Below the pieces are notes generated by a model that searched no databases, was not told the origin of the DNA, and saw nothing but the letters and a program-made list of their open reading frames with translations. The translations under genes and the position numbers were made by a program. From Aphelenchoides besseyi (taxonomy: Eukaryota; Nematoda; Chromadorea; Rhabditida; Aphelenchoididae), in contig JAMPIQ010000002.1 of the NCBI GenBank assembly GCA_024699855.1, forward strand, positions 7,626,001-7,690,000: DNA of 64,000 bases. Reading direction: 5' to 3'. Numbering within the stretch: the first letter of the stretch is position 1; the number at the start of each line of letters is the position of its first letter. Shown here piece by piece: positions 13,837 to 28,236 of the stretch.

Positions 13837-13897
13837 TCTGTACGATAGGAAACAGGATAATCAATGTAGACCAATAATTTAAGTAGAGAATGGAAAA

Positions 13898-14915
13898 TCA
13901 ACCAGAAAAATGGAAAAAAGGTTGTTGAGGATCAGGAGCTTGATTGTAGAGAGATGTTTTATTGCTGTAGTAGTTGATCTTTTGACTTGGAACACGTGAG
14001 TCTAAATTCGCTAGTGATTGAGGTCCATCTTGCGGCCATTGATGAAACATCTCGGGACCGTTGGGTTGCGGTGGGTAGTACATTCCATTTGGTCTGGGAA
14101 TCATCTGAGGTCCAGGATAACGATAATTGTAACCTGGAGGAGGTGGTTGAGGCGCCGAAAAGTTCGACTGATGAAACATTTCGGGACCGTTGGGTGGCGG
14201 TGGGTAGTACATTCCACTTGGTCCAGGAATCATCTGAGGTCCCGCATAACGATAATTGTAACCTGGAGGAGGTGGTTGAGGCGCCGAAAGGTTCAACTGA
14301 TTGCTGAGATGTGCCAGCTGAATTAAAAATAAATGACTGCGCTTAACAAGTAAGCTTACTTTTGCCAGCTTTTCTTCTCGACTCTGATTCTCTAGGTCAG
14401 GTTTGCTCGACTTGGTTGGGAATTCGCTATGTATCGCCATTTGTTCAAGTGATCTTAACGCCACAAATTTATACGAAACATCAAAAAATCACTTACTTAA
14501 TTGGATTGAGACATTCCGTGTTCTGATGCGAACCGTCGGTTTTAATCCAGTTATCGTTCAAAGTTTCCTATTTAATTGATAACTTGGTTTTGACAAGTAA
14601 AAGTGACATCTTCTTTCTAATAACTCTTTGAAAGGAAGCTATGACTTTTACTCGTCTCCAACTGGTTGAATAAAAACTTACAGTTATTTGAGATCCTTTT
14701 CGTTTTCTGTTGCCACTGGTCGTTACGTTCTGATAACTCGGCGAATTTCTTGCACTTTTTGGCATATTCGGTGGAATGAACTGGGAATTGGCGTGTTGAT
14801 AAGCTGAATGCCAATGAGCGACGGTCGGTTGTTTGCCCTGTTGTACGTCATGAACTGCTTGGTTGGCCATCTCACTAGTGAATACATAGCCAACATTGGG
14901 CGGAAAATTCGCCAT
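13898..14915 (-). CDS. BCL9: BCL9/Legless-family Wnt coactivator, compact form
   Basis: BCL9 proteins link beta-catenin to Pygopus in nuclear Wnt complexes. Exons, read leftward: 14915-14682, 14567-14497, 14453-14360, 14317-13898; 272 aa. The N-terminus holds a good match to homology domain 1, the Pygopus-binding segment (VGYVFTSEMANQAVHDV, compare VYVFSTEMANKAAEAV in BCL9). A basic stretch (NRKRKG) follows. A short segment near residues 95-110 (NPIKSLEQMAIHSE) could be a reduced beta-catenin-binding HD2, but the resemblance is weak. The C-terminal half is Pro/Tyr/Asn-rich and includes a tandem repeat. The protein is far shorter than insect or vertebrate BCL9 (over 1400 aa). The HD1 call is based on visible similarity; the rest is inference. 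Confidence 0.68.
14049..14294 (-). repeat. Two-copy tandem repeat of about 123 bp inside the BCL9 exon
   Basis: Two consecutive 41-residue units, each starting SAPQPPPPGYNYRY and ending NGPEMFHQ, are nearly identical at both DNA and protein level. Differences include A/P after YRY and GPSG versus RPNG. The high DNA identity suggests a recent in-frame duplication. Confidence 0.85.
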
Positions 14916-16362
14916 TCCTATCGAGCAACAGAATTAAATAAATGGAGAAATCGCGCGACGAGAAAGCGGCGGCCTTCCGATCCGCAGCGACTCGAACAAG
15001 TGCACGACATTAAGCAGCTCGCGCACAAGTTGTGACAGAAAACAAGGATTACAAGCTCATAAGATCTGATCTGTGGCTACAGGAAACCAGAAGGGAAGAT
15101 AAAAACACCGACGTCCGTGTTCCTCTTCGTTGACGTGTAGTTTCGGAAGACGACAAAGAAGTGTGCAGATTAAGAGCCGAATGAGTGCCGTCAGTCGACA
15201 CGTTCGCATCTGCTCGTTGTGTTCAGCAGATGAAAACGAGACTTCACTCAGTGGAATTTGCAAACAAAATAGTCTCCTCGATTCAAACAGGAAATCAGGT
15301 GAACAACGGGACTTTTGGCGACAGATAAGTGACATCCGCAGTAGCAAAAGAGCGGGATTTTCGTAAGGAACAAACGGAAAAAACGTTTTGTCGCAGAACG
15401 AAGAAAAAACTTCACCGCGTCCTTTTTCGTTCATAAACCGCCAGCTCCCGCCGTTTAATCACGTGAAAAATATCGTCGAAAATTAGTCTCAACTTTTCTG
15501 GTATTAAAATTCACGTTTGCCGTAAACCCACAGTTTTTCTTATCATTTCAAAGAAAACAACGTCCAGCGGAAGGACGGTTATCGACGTCAAGTTGCGAGA
15601 AACGTGCAAACGTTTCGGCGCAATTCCCAAAAATTAGCGCGCTTTGCGTTCAAACGCCAAAATTGACGTCGTTTGATTATCAACGAAAATTTTATTGGAG
15701 ATGTTTTCCATTTCACACCGAAATCCATGAATCATAAGACGCGAAAACAAATTGAAAAACGTGGCAAACAAATCGAATTCGGACGCGAAGTGAACGTAAT
15801 CCATTGGCGTGGACGCGCATTGCAATCTGAGTGCCACGAAAAATAGCCAACGGTCATCAGCAGTGAAGAAAAATAACGTTTCGAGTTTTTGGCTTAAAAT
15901 CGCAATGAACGAAACGGGACGCAATGGCGAAAAGGAGCGTAAAAGAAAGAGGACGATTGACCAGAAAGAGACGCTCAGTTTTTGGGTTCGCTTCCACACC
16001 AAGTAACGCGAGCGAACGAACGGAAACGAACGCGGCCAATTTATTGCGACTTGGGAAACAAACTGATAAGTCAATTAGCCACCAAGTAAAAAGTAAACCT
16101 TCAGGATTCGAACAAAAGTGCTGACGGCATCTGATGAGTTCGCTGGATGGTCCTTCGAAGGCTTCTTCGTTGACCATTTTTGTCAAACTGAACGTTAAGC
16201 CAACAAAAAGAGTCGTTGTTGGAGTTCTAGGGCGGGAAGTTGGCGCGCACTTTTCCTTCGAACGGACAATCGCTTGCAAAGCTTTCCACCGTCTGAACGA
16301 ACTGTTGGCTACAATTCAAAGAGCTCGACTGAAGAACGTTGAATTTCAGCTGAAACGTCGAA
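14916..16362. other. Divergent intergenic region, BCL9 / MCM6
   Basis: This stretch of about 1.45 kb separates the BCL9 start (minus) from the MCM6 start (plus). Several overlapping open frames of up to 146 codons exist, but none has a recognisable domain and they overlap on both strands. I read it as promoter and UTR sequence. An acceptor-like TTTCAG at 16344-16349 lies just upstream of the MCM6 ATG. Confidence 0.4.
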
Positions 16363-19228
<2,866 letters not shown>

Positions 19229-19832
19229 CACTCATTTTTGCATGTTTTATTTCACTTTCTACATTGAACCTGTCATGATCGTCATTTAAACAAATAAATC
19301 GCACGTCGTAACTTAGAAGTTAGTACGAGAGATTGTTAACAGTCAGTGGCAATACGACTGAACATCTGCGCATACGAAAAACGATATCAGCTGTTCACGG
19401 AGTGCAATTCCGCTTGGCGTACAGTCTAAACTAAGACTCGAAATCACCGGCCTGCTATCTAATTAGCAAACCTTATAATCGGGAGCAAGTATTGAGGCAA
19501 AGTCTGAAGGTGAACTTAAAGCTGATTATAGAAACTGAAAAGCTTCGGGAAAAGCAGCGTGAATTTTGCGCAGAGCAAATCATAAGTTCGTGCGCGTAAA
19601 GAAGAAGAAGAAGAAGCGAGACGGTCCGTGAATTTGTTTTGACGTGCACCTTTTCGTCTTTTTTACTTTTCGGCGTCGCAATCAAATCGATTGCCGCGCT
19701 TGACGTCTTTTTGGGTTGCGCCAAAAGCGGACAACAACTCAAAGATTTTAATTGGGTCCAATCGATTTTGCTTGTTTTGCGTGTTAATGAAACTCTGCGT
19801 CTTGTAAATTCGACCTTCAGATTCTCAGCAAG
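19229..19832. other. Intergenic region MCM6 / CCM2
   Basis: About 600 bp with the MCM6 3' UTR (AATAAA at 19293-19298), a short GAA-type microsatellite near 19602-19617, and acceptor-like CTTCAG and CTCAG motifs at 19815-19820 and 19824-19828, just before the CCM2 start. No coding signal was seen. Confidence 0.4.
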
Positions 19833-22800
19833 ATGACCGCCGTTCCTTCAGCGATTCGCAGTTTTGCGATAAAAGTAAGTGGTTGGGGACGCTTGAAACT
19901 CGAGTCGATTCATGAGTCTGGAATCGTCTTTTTTGTTTCCATTTGAGAATTCGATTCGTTGGCGACACACTTGTTTGGCTTCTTTTTCGGCACGAATCAC
20001 AAAACTCGGGATTTGCGCGTTTTTTTTTGTTTATTTTCAAGCTCGTGGTCGAAATTCGAAGACGCGAAATGACGTTCGAAATTCTTTTTGAGGCGTTCGA
20101 TTGGCGCTTTTGAAAAAATCGAGACGTCGACACTTGAAATGCCGTGGGATCAATTAACTTAGGGACGTTCTTTTTCAATCAGTCGGAATTGTCAGTTTAT
20201 TTCCTTCCACACATTCGCACGTTTTTCAGTTCGCTGGAGTGATTCCAGAGATCAGCTGTGACATCGATCCGAGCGGACGAACTGATCTGTTGAAAATCAT
20301 TGATGCCGCGGAGGTATTGGGGTTCATTGGTGATTGATTGGCTTTGTAGGTTTCTGGTTATGTCGCAATTGTCGGATCAATGGATGAGTTCAAAGAAGAC
20401 GCAACATTGGAGGTTGGACCGAATTCTGTGGTCGTCAAATCGTTGAATGATGTGAGTCTTGAGAGAACGAATTGCCAAATCTGATGTTTAGGAGGTTCTG
20501 TTGGTGGTTCCGATTTACATGCTGATGTCCGTTGGCCTTGTAATAGAGGAGCAGTTGAATATAGTGCCGTTGAGAATTGGAGAAGTTGACGAGAGTGCCG
20601 ATATCTTTGATTTGGCCGTTGTTTACACTCGCAACAAGGTGCGGTTGGATTTTTGAACTTGACTTTTGGAAGAAGAGTGAACTCGCGCATTAAAATTACT
20701 CGCGTTGAAAAGCGGAACTAACGTGGAAATTGGGCTGCAGTTAAACTAAATGGCTGACTGCCACCAGCGAACTCTACTTTTAATCCAAATTTTCTTTTTC
20801 TTAATCTCCACGATTCTCATTAGTTTTGTCCGATGACGCTGCCGCTATTTTAGGGTTTTCTGTTACCTAACTCAGTGGAACAGTTCTTCGAACAATCCAT
20901 TTGAATCAAAACCAAATTGGTTCCGCAACGGTCGTATTGCATTCTGTTAGCCAATTTATCTTTCTGCTTTTGGGCGTCTTTTTCTCACGCCTTCGACAGA
21001 CTTCAGAAGACGAGCGTCGTGTTTTGTTTTTGTTCACAAACTTGAACTTGGCAAGAAGTTTTTCTTGGCACCATTTTCGGACGTCTTCCACATTTTGGAG
21101 TGCGAATTTCTCTTCGTTTTTTCAATTTGCGTTCCCTTTTGATTTGGCCGAAGACGCAAAGAGACGCATGGTGGAGGGGTCAAGCGAAGTCAAAAGCGTG
21201 TCGAAAACAAGAAAAAGAAACGTTCCACTCACCTCCAAATCTTACCAATTGTTGTTAACTGCGACGTCACACGTTTGGTTCCCGATGTTAATCAAAAATG
21301 CCGCCGGAACTTCGAGAGTCATTGGCATTTTCGCTTCAAATGTTTCCGATTTTCACGTCGGTTCCTTTGTGTTCCGGAAAAAGAACTTGCGCGGTCGATT
21401 CGTTGGCGTGAATTTTAGCTCACAAATTGCCCAAAGACATGAAACGCGAAGACTCGCGTTCGTTTCCTTCGCGCAAAAACAAATGTGATTAACCCGAAAG
21501 GCACGAAAAGATTTTTCCTTTTGCGACCTTCGCCTTTCCTTTTCCTCTTTTTCGTTGTCCTTCGGCTTGAGGTCGTGAATTGTTCAGACAATAGAATTGA
21601 AGACATTTCAGGAGATAGCCGAGCAGATTTGCACTCATTTGGATTCATGTTTCCAACAAGTTTTTCACGAGGCCATGAACGCGCCGGATTTTGCCGGTGG
21701 TCATCGAGGTAAATGGCCAATAAAACGGTTTATTTTCTTTTTATTCTTCTCATCTGAGGCCAAATTCACGACTCGATTTATCGCTTCTCGACGGCGATTT
21801 ACGACCATTGACGGCAAACATCGACTCTTTCTTTTCAGACGACTTCGCTGCAATCCAGTCGGTTTCCAGCTCCTCGGTCTCTCCGCTGGTTGATCACGAT
21901 CCGATAGTTGGGTGAGTTCGAAAATTTGATTGGAAACGAATGAACTTTAGAATCAACTTTCCGAATGTCACCGAAATTCGAACTCACAAACATTGTCCCA
22001 GCACGTTCTCTCTTTCAACCTCAGCAACAACTGCATCCTCCAAGAACAGTCTCGACCTTATTAATGAGTATTTGACAATGGTAAGTGCTTTCCTCGAGAC
22101 ATTTCGTCGTCAGCAAATTTGATTTGTTGTGAAGAAAAACGAGCTGCCGATTTGCATCATCAGCGAAGACGAGTGGACCGACTTAGTTCACACGAAGCGG
22201 CAAACAAGACGCCCGAATTGGCTGCCATTACATTTCTGAATGTTTGCTCTTGGCACAACAAAACGGTTCTCGTCGTTTCAAAACCCCAAAGTTCTTTTGA
22301 TTTTTGGCTTCTTCTTGTATTAACCTTCAAATTTTAATTGACAGTTCTGTTGAAGATGACCCTTAATCTCGTTTTGTTTCTATTTTCGTGCGCCGAAGTT
22401 CAAATCGAATTGTAGATGCCAATTTCGTTCTTATCGGAGCGTGGAGACAGAAATTCGTTTTCGAGTCGCGCGAATTTCTTCCTCGGATTAATTTCACTCT
22501 TCCGGTTGATACCAAAAAAGCTGTTTTTATAATCTTTACTCTCAAATACCCGAACTTTCGAATTATGCAAACCAACAGGCGTATCAGCACTCACACGTGC
22601 CTTTTTGTTTGCCTCCTGAATTGCACTCTTTCAGCTGTCCGCTTGTTTAACACATGCAGAGTTGAACAAATTTGCGATTCTACTCAAACGATGGCGCAGC
22701 AAAGAGATGCCGGTTCTGGAGTTTGCGCAAAAGCTGATGGAGTTGTACGGTCAGGAAAGAAAACATCTTTTGGCTCGTAAGTCTTTCGATTTTTTAGCTC

Positions 22801-23071
22801 GACCTCCAATTCAACTTCAGGAATGAGAACTTTGCTTCGAGATGTGAGCCGAGAAGATTTGGCGGCGTTGAGCAGTTTTCTGCAGGCTCACGGAGTAACT
22901 GAAAACGCAGCTTCCTCGGTCTCACCGTTGTTGACTGGGGAGTTGAGTTTGACGACCAACGGATCGTCGCCAATGGACAACATAAGGTTCGATCTTTTAA
23001 TTCGACGATTTCTAGCTTTTTGTTTCAGTGCTTGCAGCGGAACCTGGTCTTCCGCTGGCAACAGACGATAG
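19833..23071 (+). CDS. CCM2: CCM2/malcavernin homologue (PTB domain plus harmonin-homology domain)
   Basis: Scaffold that binds KRIT1/CCM1 and MEKK3-type kinases in the cerebral cavernous malformation complex. Exons: 19833-19874, 20230-20313, 20350-20451, 20492-20638, 21588-21708, 21839-21911, 21951-22080, 22635-22776, 22821-22986, 23029-23071; 349 aa, phases consistent. Residues about 15-165 form a PTB fold: SGRTDLLKIIDAAE aligns with human SSRTEILHFIDNAK, and VPIYMLMSVGLV with VPIHDIAAVSYV; the last helix is IAEQICTHLDSCFQQVF. A Ser/Thr-rich linker follows. Residues about 225-305 form the C-terminal helical domain (LINEYLTM, ELNKFAILLKRWR, LEFAQKLMELYGQERKHLL, LSSFLQAHGV), matching CCM2's LRQLYGDSRKFLL region. 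It is somewhat shorter than human CCM2 (444 aa). AATAAA at 23122-23127. Confidence 0.8.
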
Positions 23072-23778
23072 GACCGAAAACATACCGAAAAACAACTCAT
23101 TGTCGAGCGTTTATTTTCGTGAATAAACGTGATTTATCGTTGTTTATCGAAAGCCTCTTAACGGTGTTGTTCCACGAACACACAGATCACTTCGAAGTGA
23201 TCGTATTTATGCTGATTTAAGGACACGCACTGGCCGACTGTTTCCAACCGAAAGCCAATTAGTAAACTCGCAATTTTACGCACTTTGCTCTAATCGTTCG
23301 TCTTCCTATTTTTGCGTCCTCTGGCGCCGTTCCATTCCGTTTTGCCGAACTTCAATTTCCGTTTCGCGTTTTCATTACGCGTTTTCCAAAAAACTAAAAC
23401 GCCTTCGCGTTTTCAGGAACACGTCTTCAGCTCCACAGGAACAAATGATTCAACGGGACAATTAAAAGACGAGCAAGTTAACAACAAAAAACGCGTCCAT
23501 TCGGTGGGGTTTCAACTTTTTTTGCGTTGAATATAATCGACTTTTCAGTGAAAAAAGTTCGTGCACTCGACTGTCACTCTTGAGCTCCTTTCTGCTTTAA
23601 CACATCCTTGCATTCACCTTTCTGGAGACGACTCCGTTGACCGGCTGCGTGGTTTCCGTTACAAAACCACGTCGCGCGGCTTCAACACCGAATCACGTTG
23701 AAGCGCCCAAGAACCGACGAAGAAGTCGCCCACAACCATCAATCAGACGGCACAATTGAAGTCGATCAGCCCAACGAA
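23072..23778. other. Intergenic region CCM2 / PKG
   Basis: CCM2 3' UTR followed by about 650 bp with no supported gene. It probably includes the distal PKG promoter. Confidence 0.35.
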
Positions 23779-23895
23779 ATGAGTCATCCCGCTATCGGCG
23801 GCGCGGACAACCATCAGCAACACACGAAAGGCACTTCCGGATTTCGTGGTTTGTTCTCAAAGTTGCGCAAACCCTCTGAGCACGTGACCAATCAG
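23779..23895 (+). CDS. Candidate distal alternative first coding exon of PKG
   Basis: An ATG-initiated 39-codon segment (starts MSHPAIGGADNHQQ, then GFRGLFSKLRKPSEH) ends exactly at a phase-0 donor, CAG|GTAGGT. The first common PKG exon (28357) also begins in phase 0, so direct joining keeps frame. The frame is open upstream to a TGA at 23638 but has no earlier ATG. A possible 27-nt exon (24029-24055, ending GCT|GTAAAG) could lie between. Alternative 5' ends are usual for PKG genes (foraging, egl-4). It could instead belong to an unrelated gene. Confidence 0.35.
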
Positions 23896-26862
23896 GTAGG
23901 TTACTTACTGAAGTATCACAATCTGAATGTACTTCTGAGTATTCAAGGTAATTTTACAACAAAAACTCTCGACTTAACAGAAAAATTATTTCTGTTCGCG
24001 GTCTCATCGTTGTAATTTGATTCTTAGGAAGCGAAGAGGAGTTCAATTAGAGCTGTAAAGTCGACTAATAAGCTCGCTGTTTGTCGCACCGAAACTTTTC
24101 AGATCGTGATTGGGAATTTCCGCTGCGAATTTGTGTTGCTGGAATCTCTTTTTGTCCACTTTAACGACCACCTTCTGCGGCTCTAAAACCGCACAAACTC
24201 GCGACCAAACTTCCGAATCCCGCGTCAGCACTTTTTGTTTCTCTCTCCACCTTCGCCTCCTTCGAAAAAACAGCGCAAATTTTTGTGAGACGCGAAATTC
24301 GCAACGCGCTTTCTCTCTCCCGACCGTTTTTGTTCGTTCTCGACTTGTGATCGTTGATGTCTTTTTTGCGCTTTGCGTCTCCGCGTCGAATGCAAAATTG
24401 ACGCACGTTTCCAATCTGCAAATTTCCGTATTGTCTTTTCATTAGCGAAATGCACTCTACAACGCGATCTTCCAATTCTGCTGCTTATCCGAACGGAATT
24501 TGCACTTCTACTCCACGGCAAAGAGATGTGTGGCTGGAAATTCAAACAGCAAAAACGGAAACCTGTTGGGCCGTTGAAAACGAGTGTGTTTGTTTGCGTT
24601 GATTTCAATTTTTGGCCCATTCACGGGAATAGAAAGGTCGATTTCATTTATTACATTTTCGAGACCTCAATGACGACTTTCAACAAAAAAGACGAAAACC
24701 ACCGTAGGCTAATCTGAGCGTAGTTTTGCTGAGTTGTTACTTGGAATTCTTGCAGTTTTTCTTTGTGTCAAATTTGTGGCTTCTCGATTTGTTGCAAAAG
24801 TGACTATAAACTGCGTTTCCGTTCACCGAATGACCTTCACTACCTTTATTGGGCCTTAATTTGTGACTTAAAAGTTTGAATGGTTTGAGTACTTTGTCCG
24901 AAAGCACCAGTTCAGGTTAAAGTGGCAACAACGTGGACGTGTCGTATTGCAACTCTTTCTTTTTTTGTAGTCTGCGAACAGAAGTAGTGGCTTACAGACC
25001 AAAGAACTTCTCAGCGACTAAAGACGGTGCTTTGACTTTTCGTCGAACGGTTCATTTGGTAAAAACGTTTTCGGTTATTTTTGGTCTTCGTGTTTCCGAA
25101 ATTGGCAAGCGAATTGCGTGAAAGAATCGCAGAGTTCGAATCCCTCGACTCGAAACTCTCACACGTAAAATCGCGGTTTCCACGAAATTAACGAGATTCA
25201 GTCGTTCAAGCTGCCCAATTTTGATTCCAACCACTTGTTCGTTTTCACACCGTGCACGAACTCTGTAGTTTGTTCGCTCTTCACGAGTTTCTCTGCCGCC
25301 AATCTCTCAAACGACCTCGACGAAGTTTCCAAAATTTGCGAATCCTCCACACGGAAATTAGTGTCCGATGTTATGAATATTTGCCGTGCAATTGCCAACG
25401 AATTTGCGTGCCATCAGACGCCAATTTTGCAGCCTTTCAGCGAAATAAAAGCCGACGGCCAAAACAACGAAAATGCAAATAAAAGTCCAGAGGCTTTTGC
25501 TCGTCGTGCGTGTCCGCAAAAAAGCGCTCAAAAGTGGCGGCGCTCCGCTCAAGCGGCGGGCGAGCGGCCTCCGCGTCGTCGCGATTTTTGCAGAAAACTT
25601 TTTGCCGCCTTTAAATTGCCATTTGGCTGCAGAAAACGCGGAACGAATAAAATTCGTCGTGTGTGTCGACGAGTTTCTTTTCGTTGTAAATTTTTTCTTT
25701 TTTCGAAACCGCAAAACGTTTTTTGGGTTCATTCACGACCAGCGTTTGCATCAAAAAGAGTCGAAATTACATTTCGGCGTGGAAGTTTGCCGGAGCAGAA
25801 ATTTTTCTATTTTCGGGAATCTCTCGGCCAGTAATTTCTTGTCGGATTCGGTTGCAAGAAACGAACGAATCGAAAGCAGTCGGCCAAATTCGCTGAATCA
25901 TCGGCGCCATGCGATTTTGTCACGTGTTGGCGAAATTAGTTTGCAAAAATTTACATTCCCGGTCGAAAGGTCCTGCAAACTGAGCGTCGACTCCATAAAT
26001 GGATTCGTGGTCTCAATGGCCAGTGCACGCACGTACCGAAGAGTCTTAAGAGCAACCCGAAATTATTGTGTGCAAAACGAAATGGACTTTTCGTGCAGCT
26101 TTTGCAACAAACCGAATTACGACTATTATGGCGGCGAATACGAAAGTCGACCATTCTACGGTCTTATGATAGCCATTTTGGGTAATTCGGCAATTGACTT
26201 CGTAGTTGTTTATTGGAGTTTGTGACGTTCACACCGATAAACAAGCTGCTCGTTGTGGTCGGATTCGAAATTCACACCTAATCTCTTCGTGTTGCCATCC
26301 TTCTGAAGCACGATATTTAGTCGCGAACTCACATGCATCTCTTAATCATCCATCACAAACGTTTAAGATTTCCGGCTTAATATTAGAAAAAAGAATCAAC
26401 TTGTTTACACGGAACCATCAAAAAATATGCCGCCGAGATTACGAAAAAGAGACTACTGGGCGTGGTGTTACAAACTCCTCGGTTATTCCTTCGCCAACTT
26501 TCTTTAATTCACTTTTTGCGTGTTCCGTGTAGAACTTCTGGCCGCCTTTATAGCTCCCGTTCTTGTAGAATAAACCAACTTCCCTTTAACATCAAGTCGA
26601 GATTCGTGGGAAATCGACCATTTCATCGGCTTCCGACCGACCACGGGAACGGGAACGTTCGCCGTTCCGCCAAACGGATTTACATTTTCGATCAAACGAC
26701 GAGGAGCGAACAGTTGGAAATCGTGGATTTCGACCCGTCCAACGTTCATGTTTTCACGATAACTCCCGACAATCGGCCCCTTTCACCAGCACCCCACCGT
26801 TCAGTATCACGTCTCAGGCCGATCGACCAACGATAAGTGGTGGTGATCCCGCAGAGACCGCG

Positions 26863-26907
26863 ATGAGCAGTCGACTTTTTTCACCAGCACAAATTCACGT
26901 AGCGGAG
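26863..26907 (+). CDS. Candidate middle alternative first coding exon of PKG
   Basis: ATG at 26863 opens a 15-codon segment, MSSRLFSPAQIHVAE, that ends at GAG|GTGAGA, again in phase 0. The frame stays open upstream for about 90 codons (Arg/Ser/Pro-rich) without an ATG. Splicing to 28357 would give a third PKG N-terminus. This is weaker than the exon at 28237; an EST or RNA read is needed to support it. Confidence 0.3.
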
Positions 26908-28236
26908 GTGAGAGGAAAACAAAAGCGGAGCAAAGTGTTCGAAAACTTTTACTGCTCATCCATTTTCCCGCGTTTATCGAAAATTATTGTGCTAATTTCT
27001 TTTCGTTCGAATTTTCAAAGTCATCGACTTGCTACGATTAGTTTGCTCAGACCTCCGACTGTCTTCTTCCTGGAAATGAGTTGCTGGTCGTCGTTCGGCT
27101 TCGAAATTGAAAGTCGAGCATCGAAAGTGGTGTGTAAAAGCGATTGATAAGATTCGAATTTTGATCAATTTACAATTTTACGGTCGTCGACAATCATTGT
27201 ATCGTTTATAAACCCGAAATACAGGTGCAGACGCGACTTGAATAGCTGATGATTGGATGGAAGAGTGAATTAGTTTTTGATTGACCTATGGCCTCAGAGA
27301 TCGACTTTCGAACTCCGAAGATTACACGTTCAATTTGAATAACTTCTTTTCGCACTTCCAGTTCGACGGTTAAGACAAAGCCGATTAACTTCACTGTCAT
27401 CTGTCCGATTTGACCGCCTCGAATTTCACGTACCGACAAGTCGACGGATTTACGGATTCGTTTTCGTTCATATTCTCATCTCGAAATGCGGTTAGTTCGA
27501 GTAATTATCGTTTCTATTTGGCTGGTAAACGTATATTGTGCGTTCCCAACGACCAATTAAACCATCGCATATTTGACATTCATCCGCTTTGACATTTCGT
27601 TCGGCCAAATGCTATTCGAGCACTTCAATTACCGTGTGAAAGAATTGGCGGTGAACGATCGGGCGTTTCAGATTTCTAATCTCCGATCCGTTCAATTACG
27701 TAAATCCCATTAGTTTATTCGTTCGGTTTTGTTGGTTTCCAATTCTCCAAAGTGTCATCGTGGCCAATTATGTTCCGCGATGTCGGTTGCAGAGAAAACG
27801 TCCATTTTGAGAGGTTGCCATATGCGCAGCTTTTCGTTCGTTTCATTCGAAGTTTTGCGTTCACTTTTTTGTGCGTTTGGCTCAAAAATGCGCTATTCCG
27901 CGGCTAACCACTTGGTGGCATTCAACTTATTACGCGGCTCATGTGACTTCCACAATTTCGCCCACATCAATTAGGCCGATGGTTGTTGGAAAAATGGCAC
28001 GTCAGAAGGCATCGCATACGCGCATATGTCCAGTGGTCATAACGTTGCAATGCGGACATTTCGACTTCTTTTTTCGAATCGTTTTTGCTTTTCGTGTTCC
28101 ACATCTTGTTCTCTTATTCATTTCTTTTTCAAGTTTTTGATTTCCTGTCAAAGTTAAAGAAACAGTGGAGTCGAGCGGAAGGGAAGACCGAGAGTCGGGC
28201 CACGATCGGCCAGGCAACAGTAGCGGACCGTGGAAC

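Noticed and set aside
15634..16279. Overlapping minus-strand ORFs of 140-146 codons upstream of MCM6
   Set aside because: They overlap one another in different frames and lack domains; regarded as chance open frames in the promoter region.
25118..25145. B-box-like GTTCGAATCC suggesting a tRNA
   Set aside because: The T-stem does not pair and no A-box or acceptor stem can be placed.
26462..26836. 124-codon plus-strand ORF
   Set aside because: Overlaps open frames in both other frames and on the minus strand, has no domain and no splice partner; kept only as possible 5' UTR of the middle PKG exon.
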